Assembly (NCBI GenBank): GCA_028701415.1
Contig: JAQVQU010000042.1
Span: 1 to 12,481, forward strand
Direction of reading: 5' to 3'
Source: Clostridia bacterium
Lineage (GTDB): Bacteria; Bacillota; Clostridia; Christensenellales; DTU072
Length of the DNA: 12,481 nucleotides
Of this stretch, positions 6,151 to 12,481 are shown in pieces; position 1 is the first letter of the stretch, and each line of letters opens with the position of its first letter. The notes below the pieces were generated by a model that was given only the letters and a program-made list of their open reading frames with translations, made no database searches and had not been told where the DNA came from. Both the position numbers and the translations under genes were made by a program.

Positions 6151-9100
6151 GCTTTTCGCCTATTACACTTTCGGAATCCTCTATATTTCCATATATAATT
6201 GGAGTTTTTAGGGAATCAAGTATATTTTCCTCACCCTTATATTTATGTGTTTTTTTGCTTTTATTCCACTCTCTTATCGGAGGAATAATTCTAGTTTGCT
6301 TTCCTTCCACAACTGCCTTTATCTGATCAGTGAAGAAGTGGTCGGTCTCATCAAATATATTATCCTCATCAATCTTATCTATATTTGCATCCTTCAAGGC
6401 CTTGAATTCTTCAGGAATCTTATATTTCTTATTAATTATATCATATGCTATTGGCACTACATAAAGGGTAACAAACGTCGCATAACCTAGCCCTCCAACC
6501 ATAGCTATCGCTATTGGAGCAAGCAATAGCCCATAGTCGGTACGATTTGTAGCCATAATGATCATTGCTGAAATGGTTGTTAATGCAGTTAGAAGAATTG
6601 GCCTTAATCTATCCACACCCGTTTTCAAAAGAGCCTCTCGCTTATCCGTTCCCGACTCAATAACTTTGTCTGTATAATCCACGAAAACTATACCATTGTT
6701 AACAACAACTCCCATGAGTATAATTATTCCAATAAGAGACATTATGTTAATTGAAGTCCCAGTAACAAGCATCAAAGCAAAGGACCCAGTAAAAGCTAAT
6801 GGAACGGTAAACATTACGATAAAAGGTTTCTTCCAGCTTTGGAATTGAGCAACCATTATAAGGAAAATCAATATAATTGCAGCGCCCAAAATCAAGTAAA
6901 GATTATTAAAAACCTCATCCATTATGCCAACGGCCTCTTTAGTATCTACAGAAACGGTGGAAGGTTTGCTTTCATTATATAATCCCACTATCTGATTAAT
7001 ATCGTTAACAGCATCACTTTCCGAGTAAGCGCCATCATATTCAACTGTCAAAGTGATAATCTTTCTTCCCTCAGAGTGTTTAATTCCGGTATATCCAGAT
7101 GTCTTAACAAAGGATGCAGGTATATCCTCCGAAAATCCAGAACGGTATAGAATATTTCCTAAACTATCTTTTGAAAAACAATCTTCTGTAAGAAGCTTGT
7201 ATAAAGGAACAGATTTAGTGGTTGCCCCGGTACCAAGGACATCGCTTCCTTCAATATTAAGTGTCATGAGATCAATCTCATCTCTCTTTATAGAATAGAA
7301 CTGGGTCATATTTTCAACGGATATTTCTTGCGTAGTGTAGGTTACATCGTGTAATCCAGTATCTTCATTCTTTGCAACTACAGCGTATTCATAGGAAAAA
7401 GTTTCATCCGCGAAACTTACTGGTATCATTTGATTTGATCCAATGGTTTGAACAAATCCCGAGTCTTTTACAAATATAGTGTTTCCGCTAGTGTTTTTCA
7501 CGAAATATTGGTTCTCTTCCCCGCTATAGTCATAATTGTTGTTGACGAAGATTTTTACAGCTGTTCCATTTCTCTCCCCCAATAACCAGCTTGTGTTTTC
7601 ATATATCTCTGAGTAAATCATTACATCATAATTCGTTTTTCCCGAATTAGTTTCATCGGAATACAGTCTTAATGTGTGAGAAGAAGATACTGTCTTTAGA
7701 GCATCTGAAATTTGTAGATATACCTGTCCTGTTGTTAGTCCATATTTTGAGGCTTCGTCTTTATCTACTATCAGCTTATATTCTTCTGAAGCAGTGTCAA
7801 CATTCTTTCTAACAGATACTATCTTTTCAGAGGCACTTATTGCTGAAGCAAGTTTATCTGCTTCTTCAATCATTTGGTCATAATCATTTCCGAAAACATA
7901 AATGCTATATTCTGTGTCTACAAAAGAGCCCGAAAAGGACATTATTGAACTAACTGAAACGGAGGTAGTAAATAAATTTCCACCAACTGCATCTAGAGAT
8001 TTTTCTATTTCTTCGCACAAGTCAAAAGGATCCATCGTTCTTTCTTTTTCAGTCACTAAGGAAAGTGACGCAGATAGCGCACCACCACCTATGGAAAACC
8101 CACCTACGCTCATCCCGGCATCCGAATATATTGCCGCGGCTTCAATATCGGGATAGTTGTTAAAAACATCCAGTGCCTTTGAAACAATCTCAGCCTCTAT
8201 ATCCTCATTAGTTAAATATTCTTCATCCATAACTGATAAGCCGAAATTTCTCTCATCTATTGCATCTTTATTAATATCGAAACTAACGCTAACCGAGCCC
8301 ATATATGTTTTGGGGAATACTTCTGTTTTGGAAACTAAAAATCCAGAAAGGGTCATTCCTACAAATAGAATCAAAGCAATTGACAAGACAATCCATTTAT
8401 TATTTAGTGAAAAATTCAATGACCTGATATATGCCTTTTTCACCGACTTAATTAATTTTGAATCATTCTTAGGAAGTTCCTTAATCACATAAGCAGTAGA
8501 TATTGGAATAACAGTAAGAGCTACAAATAGAGAGGCAAGAAGTGAAAAACATACTGTTAAAGCCATATCTGTGAGTATTTCCCTAACTAAGCCACTAATA
8601 AATACTATCGGAAGAAAAACAACAATAGTGGTCATAGTAGAGGCAAAAATCGCTCCAGTCATTTGTTTTGCACCCTGAATTGCCGACTCGAATCTCGTTT
8701 TCCCTTGTAGCCTCAACCTTTGAATGTTTTCCAAAACAACGATTGAGTTGTCCACCAACATTCCAACGCCCAGAGTTAAACCTCCCATGGATACAATATT
8801 TAGAGTAATCCCTGCAAAGTACATAAGAACAAAAGTGAATACAACTGAAAAAACAATAGCTATAGAAACCGCTATAGTTGGTTTAAGCCTCTTGAAGAAA
8901 ACTAAAAGAACTACCGCCGCAAGAAGAGCTCCCCAAAGTAAGCTTTGTAAAACAGAATTCATCATAAAGCCTATCATTCGACCATCATCAGAAATCACGT
9001 TAAAAGTAAAACTTTCTCTTTCTGCTTTGATATTTTCTAATAATGCTTTGATTTGGTCTGATACAACAGTGGTGGAAGCATTAGCCTCTTTTTCTATCGT

Positions 9101-11755
9101 CAAAACAACAGAAGGACTAGAACTAAAATTCCCATTTCCGTCATTAACTAACAACCTTGTTATTAATTTTGAAGAATCGTTCAAGAACATCATGTCCGCT
9201 ATATCCCCGATTTTTAAATCAATCGTAAGATTGTCTGTAGCTTCTCTAATAGTTTCTTTTATAATGTTTACATCAATAGCGTAACTGTTTTCTCCACTAT
9301 CCTCATTGGTGGTTACAATAACCGCGCCCTCTCCACCGTAATCTTGAAGTACCTCAAGCACTGCTTCTATTGTATTTTCAATATCTTCGGCGCTTCTTCC
9401 TGAAAGCATGCTAATATAATTATCGTAATTTTCTTCACCGACTGATTCTCTTATTGAACTAACTCTGTCTTCATAAACTCCGAATCTTACTATGTTAGTA
9501 TCAATTGCCGAAGCAAAAGTATCTTTATACGCCGACCAAATCCTAGCTGCAGTTATTGTAGTTCCTACTGGAATTACTGAGGGGGAAGAGGAGTTGCTAT
9601 CCATGAAATTCAATACTAAATACTGCCAGTTATCTGTTGTATTAATAGCAGAGGTAAGAGATTGAAATGCTACATCCTCTTGTAGAGATAGGCTCCAAGC
9701 ATCTACAAAAGATGTGCTTAAATAAAATTCAGTATTTGGAGTCCTGTTAGCGATCAGATTAATAACCCAGTCGGCATAACCTTCCGTATCTGAGGGTTTG
9801 CCTACATTCAATGCAGTTATGGTGGCATTCAAAGAGTTATCATAGTAGGCCGTATATCCGGCATTCCACCCTGTAGAGGGATAAATATTATTATCCGTAA
9901 CATAGTTTAAAATATATTTTTGCCAATGCGAAGATGATTCGAGAGTCAAGAGATTATTTCCAAGAGTCAAATCCGAAGTAATAGCATTTCTCCACTCATT
10001 CACCTGCTCAGGAGTCAAGGCATAACTAAAAACTGAGTAATTATTTGCAATATTTATTATGTAATCAGCAGACTCTTCCAAAAAAGCTTCTTTATAATCT
10101 TCATCGGTTGAGTAATCGGATCTCAACACCCTGCCGTCCGAAGTATCCTGAAGTTCCTCCGAAATACTAACTGTATAATGCTCTGTATAGTCTGAATCCC
10201 AAATCAAAGGGTCAGCTATAACAGTATCTTGAGAAAGATAAATTTCTGAATCTCTAATCAGCTCAAAAACCTGTGTTCTCCACTCAAGAGGTAAATCCTC
10301 CTCATACTCTCCCATTAAATCTATGAATTCAGGATTATTATCTATTACATCCTTCCAATCAGCTTGAGCGGATTCGGACATATATAGATTTGAAAAGGTA
10401 AAGTCGCTTACCACATTATCTATTACCCACTGAGAGTAATCACTCACTTCTTCGGCAGTTCTGGCCAATTCTTCCGAAATAAAACTTATGTCACCATCAG
10501 TGATTGTATATATCCCCTCTTCGGCGGTATAAGACATAATTGTCAATATAGTTTCGATTTGGACTATGTATTCCTCAACAATATTACCTATGTCTATACT
10601 AACAGCAGCGGTTTCTATAAATTCTTGTCTTGAGTTAACATTATTGCCTATCTTCACGACAAAACTCGTAGCCCCCTGAGTGATACTTCCAGCAGGCATA
10701 TCAAAATCCTGTGCCATAATAATGGAGGATAAAATCTCTGCATTAATTGCTGAAAGCATGCCTCTTGTATAACCATATGCCATATTGATTAGACCCGAAT
10801 AAAATATTTCGTCTATAGTATCACCGAAAATCTTCTTGTTTTCTTCCCCATCTTCGAGCATGAACCTGTTTTCTAAAATCAAATCTATCATATCGATAGT
10901 CGCCGCTCTAAATTCAGAATCTGGGTTTCTAAGTTCGGGTAAAAGAATGCTCGTAATTAAGTTCTCTTCACTTGTCCCCTCCCCTTGAGTATCCTCGAGC
11001 TCTTCCACGAGTCTGTCTAAAACCTTTTCGGGATCTATTTCCCCATCTGTCGAAAGGGTCTCATCCTCTTCAGCATCTTCTACTATTTCTTGTAAACTAG
11101 TTCGTATAGTTTCCTTTTGACCTTCGGAAATTTTTAAAGTAATTCCAAAATCCCCCGCTGTTCCAGAAACAAAAGTCTCGGCTGTCTTCTGGCTGTTCAG
11201 ATTCATAAGGACCAAATTGGAAACTAACCCATTTGCTGAAACTGCAGCAACTCCATCTATAGCAGCTATCTGGCTAACTACTCCTTCCAAATAATCGGAA
11301 ACATTCTCAATGGTCTCATTTGCAACCCCAATACTTACAGTCATCATAGGTAAGAGCGCTGCACTTATTTCAATTATTATTGGATCCTGTCTTAAGGGGT
11401 CACTAGGTAAACTTATAAGTTTTAGTCCTGATTCAATATCTTGTTTTACCTCAGATGCATCTGCCTCGTTAGACAATTCTAGAGTAATCATTGAATAGTG
11501 TTCCGCAGAAGTAGAAGTCATCTTTTTAATGCCTGATATCTTTGCTACAACCGATTCAATAGGAGTAGTAACATCCTTTTCGACGACATCAGGGACAGCA
11601 CCTGGAAACACCGTGACAACAACAATAAAGGGAAGGTCCATTTCGGGTAACAAATCAACAGAAGTGTTCAAATATGAAACAACCCCTAATGCAATGACAA
11701 TAATGACTACTACAATAATCAACAGGGGTTTCTTAACACTTAGTTTTGCGAGCAT
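5939..11755 (-). CDS. Giant HAE1-type RND efflux permease (1938 aa) with large extracytoplasmic insertions
   Basis: An inner-membrane proton-driven RND exporter. TM1 is at ~10-28, TM2-TM7 at ~935-1141 and TM8-TM12 at ~1617-1772. Family marks include the N-terminal DLLPEMDLPFIVVVTVFPGA (35-54), LGVGMLVDNSIVVLENI in TM4 and MGVVVNNGIVFVDY in TM10. D1002 matches the first of the two AcrB TM4 aspartates; the second is N1003 and the TM10 Lys position is Asn, as is common in HAE1 proteins. Typical length is ~1000-1100. Loop 1 spans ~905 residues instead of ~310, with insertions at ~195-335 (very acidic) and ~395-845; PN2-type DMPAGSITQG (352-361) and PC1-type LKIGDIADM (847-855) flank the second. 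Loop 2 has a ~140-residue beta-rich insertion (~1388-1530). The 166-residue cytoplasmic tail ends in 20-residue repeats. SD GGAG (11760-11763) is only 4 nt from ATG; no other in-frame ATG, GTG or TTG lies between the upstream stop (11804-11806) and this ATG. No adaptor gene is visible. Cargo unknown. Confidence 0.93.
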   Translation of the reverse strand: MLAKLSVKKPLLIIVVVIIVIALGVVSYLNTSVDLLPEMDLPFIVVVTVFPGAVPDVVEKDVTTPIESVVAKISGIKKMTSTSAEHYSMITLELSNEADASEVKQDIESGLKLISLPSDPLRQDPIIIEISAALLPMMTVSIGVANETIENVSDYLEGVVSQIAAIDGVAAVSANGLVSNLVLMNLNSQKTAETFVSGTAGDFGITLKISEGQKETIRTSLQEIVEDAEEDETLSTDGEIDPEKVLDRLVEELEDTQGEGTSEENLITSILLPELRNPDSEFRAATIDMIDLILENRFMLEDGEENKKIFGDTIDEIFYSGLINMAYGYTRGMLSAINAEILSSIIMAQDFDMPAGSITQGATSFVVKIGNNVNSRQEFIETAAVSIDIGNIVEEYIVQIETILTIMSYTAEEGIYTITDGDISFISEELARTAEEVSDYSQWVIDNVVSDFTFSNLYMSESAQADWKDVIDNNPEFIDLMGEYEEDLPLEWRTQVFELIRDSEIYLSQDTVIADPLIWDSDYTEHYTVSISEELQDTSDGRVLRSDYSTDEDYKEAFLEESADYIINIANNYSVFSYALTPEQVNEWRNAITSDLTLGNNLLTLESSSHWQKYILNYVTDNNIYPSTGWNAGYTAYYDNSLNATITALNVGKPSDTEGYADWVINLIANRTPNTEFYLSTSFVDAWSLSLQEDVAFQSLTSAINTTDNWQYLVLNFMDSNSSSPSVIPVGTTITAARIWSAYKDTFASAIDTNIVRFGVYEDRVSSIRESVGEENYDNYISMLSGRSAEDIENTIEAVLEVLQDYGGEGAVIVTTNEDSGENSYAIDVNIIKETIREATDNLTIDLKIGDIADMMFLNDSSKLITRLLVNDGNGNFSSSPSVVLTIEKEANASTTVVSDQIKALLENIKAERESFTFNVISDDGRMIGFMMNSVLQSLLWGALLAAVVLLVFFKRLKPTIAVSIAIVFSVVFTFVLMYFAGITLNIVSMGGLTLGVGMLVDNSIVVLENIQRLRLQGKTRFESAIQGAKQMTGAIFASTMTTIVVFLPIVFISGLVREILTDMALTVCFSLLASLFVALTVIPISTAYVIKELPKNDSKLIKSVKKAYIRSLNFSLNNKWIVLSIALILFVGMTLSGFLVSKTEVFPKTYMGSVSVSFDINKDAIDERNFGLSVMDEEYLTNEDIEAEIVSKALDVFNNYPDIEAAAIYSDAGMSVGGFSIGGGALSASLSLVTEKERTMDPFDLCEEIEKSLDAVGGNLFTTSVSVSSIMSFSGSFVDTEYSIYVFGNDYDQMIEEADKLASAISASEKIVSVRKNVDTASEEYKLIVDKDEASKYGLTTGQVYLQISDALKTVSSSHTLRLYSDETNSGKTNYDVMIYSEIYENTSWLLGERNGTAVKIFVNNNYDYSGEENQYFVKNTSGNTIFVKDSGFVQTIGSNQMIPVSFADETFSYEYAVVAKNEDTGLHDVTYTTQEISVENMTQFYSIKRDEIDLMTLNIEGSDVLGTGATTKSVPLYKLLTEDCFSKDSLGNILYRSGFSEDIPASFVKTSGYTGIKHSEGRKIITLTVEYDGAYSESDAVNDINQIVGLYNESKPSTVSVDTKEAVGIMDEVFNNLYLILGAAIILIFLIMVAQFQSWKKPFIVMFTVPLAFTGSFALMLVTGTSINIMSLIGIIILMGVVVNNGIVFVDYTDKVIESGTDKREALLKTGVDRLRPILLTALTTISAMIIMATNRTDYGLLLAPIAIAMVGGLGYATFVTLYVVPIAYDIINKKYKIPEEFKALKDANIDKIDEDNIFDETDHFFTDQIKAVVEGKQTRIIPPIREWNKSKKTHKYKGEENILDSLKTPIIYGNIEDSESVIGEKPEESPSPLSENWVEEIPATQIEESPSPISENWAEEMPATQIEESPSSLSENLAEEIPTTQIEEESPNNEN
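9497..10441 (-). repeat. Triplicated ~100-residue unit inside RND loop-1 insertion
   Basis: Three diverged protein repeats lie in the permease at residues ~439-535, ~563-650 and ~661-753. Each opens with (A/S)-D/Q-(Y/W)-(I/V)-I-(N/D): SQWVIDN, ADYIIN, ADWVIN. A Trp follows 23-24 residues later (W467, W588, W687), then another after 23-25 (W492, W611, W710), then a Trp-x3-4-Tyr pair (W519, W630, W740). The preserved spacing of aromatic residues, not overall identity, is the evidence. I do not recognise the domain; it faces outside the cytoplasm. Boundaries are approximate. Confidence 0.65.
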
Positions 11756-11768
11756 ATTACTCCAGAAT

Positions 11769-11793
11769 AACGGTCTTTTCTCCCCGGACCGTT
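11769..11793 (-). promoter_or_regulatory. Inverted repeat just upstream of the RND permease ribosome binding site
   Basis: AACGGTC (11769-11775) and GACCGTT (11787-11793) form a perfect 7-bp stem with an 11-nt loop. In the transcript it ends 5 nt before GGAG of the permease gene and starts ~50 nt after the stop of the upstream gene. There is no U-tract, so it is unlikely to be a terminator. It could be a regulator binding site or an RNA hairpin tuning permease translation. Confidence 0.5.
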
Positions 11794-11842
11794 TCGGGAA
11801 AAATTAGGATATGTTTAAGGTCTCATTACCTCGGCCCGATTG

Positions 11843-12481
11843 TTAATCAAAATCGCCACCATATGGGTTCCAGTTAAAATCATCTTCTTCGGCCTCTCTT
11901 TCTCTTCTAAAAACCGTTCTCCCTTCAAGATTTTCTGAAGCAGGGGTAAAAATATCACTGCTCAAATCTATAACAGGATTGTAGTCAAAAGTTTCCTGAA
12001 TATTCAAAATGAAATTAATCTCAAAAACATCCTTGACCCCATCAGTTGAAGTAACGAAAGTATGAAGTAAACTCAATATGCTATTTACCTCGCTCTCGCT
12101 AGCTATCTCCAGTTCAGATGCAATTAGCTTAATGTCTGCATCTGGAACTCTTATCGTAATCTTGCTCTCATATCCTGAAGAGAGGAGATAACCTTCTGCA
12201 TTTGCACTTCCTGTGTATACAGTATCCCCAATTGTAATCCAGCCTTTTGCCATTTCGTAATATGATGAATATACATTTTGAACAAATTCCAGCATCTCTT
12301 CATCATCTAGATTAAGAATATACTCCCCATAAACTTCATTTACTTCAGCTAGAATCATATCGAGCAAACTTCCCCCGGGAATAGTATATTGAAAGTTAAA
12401 CTCCCCTGTCCCTATGTTAATTTCATCTCCCAAAGAATTAGTTAATACTGAAAAGTCAACCGTGGGAACTATAGGTTTCAT
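11843..12481 (-). CDS. Unrecognised acidic protein, probably 5'-truncated by the window
   Basis: 212 residues are readable. The ATG at the very edge of the window may be an internal Met: there is no upstream sequence to test for a ribosome binding site, and the N terminus (MKPIVPTVDF) has no signal peptide or membrane segment. I do not recognise the family. The sequence mixes beta-type stretches (GWITIGDTVYTG, 80-91; ITIRVPDADIKL, 108-119) with helical, acidic segments and ends in an Arg/Glu stretch followed by a Asp/Asn/Trp-rich tail (EEDDFNWNPYGGDFD). The composition resembles the extracytoplasmic insertions of the RND permease that follows 87 bp downstream, so it may be a co-transcribed partner. 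That is inference; an adaptor (membrane-fusion) role is not supported by any motif. Confidence 0.6.
   Translation of the reverse strand: MKPIVPTVDFSVLTNSLGDEINIGTGEFNFQYTIPGGSLLDMILAEVNEVYGEYILNLDDEEMLEFVQNVYSSYYEMAKGWITIGDTVYTGSANAEGYLLSSGYESKITIRVPDADIKLIASELEIASESEVNSILSLLHTFVTSTDGVKDVFEINFILNIQETFDYNPVIDLSSDIFTPASENLEGRTVFRREREAEEDDFNWNPYGGDFD

Noticed and set aside
8724..9284. 186-codon open frame on the plus strand inside the permease gene
   Set aside because: It is antisense to the strongly supported TM2-TM4 region of the permease and shows no recognisable protein features, so it is a shadow frame.

Overview
The window looks like chromosomal DNA of a low-GC anaerobic bacterium that uses the standard genetic code (Trp is TGG, and TGA ends the large transporter gene). 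Strong AAGGAG/AGGAGG ribosome binding sites, a clostridial-type [4Fe-4S] ene-reductase and an aconitase-X dehydratase fit a Bacillota/Clostridia-like organism. This is inference; there is no rRNA or other marker in view. Every supported gene is on the minus strand, so the text reads from high to low coordinates.

Region 1 (12481-11843) is the 3' part of an unrecognised acidic protein whose true start probably lies outside the window. It is followed 87 bp later, past a small inverted repeat, by region 2 (11755-5939): one gene for a 1938-residue HAE1-type RND efflux permease. That is nearly twice the usual length. The extra mass is in three extracytoplasmic insertions, one of which carries a ~100-residue unit repeated three times, and in a cytoplasmic tail ending in three 20-residue repeats. 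The DNA of this last repeat continues past the stop codon in another frame.

Region 3 (5711-4527) is a monocistronic nitroreductase-family gene with a good sigma-A-like promoter upstream and a hairpin terminator downstream. Its last 84 residues are exactly four 21-residue repeats, basic overall.

Region 4 (4238-153) is a compact operon: aconitase-X large subunit, aconitase-X small subunit (1 nt apart), then an enoate reductase/2,4-dienoyl-CoA-reductase-like iron-sulfur flavoenzyme, closed by a 9-bp-stem terminator. A perfect 12-bp palindrome sits just upstream of the first ribosome binding site. The gene order suggests a two-step route in which a hydroxy acid is dehydrated to an unsaturated product that is then reduced at the C=C bond; the substrate cannot be read from sequence.

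No tRNA, rRNA, CRISPR array, insertion sequence or integrase was seen. The most unusual items are the oversized RND permease with its triplicated domain, the repeat tails on two unrelated proteins, and the dehydratase/ene-reductase operon.
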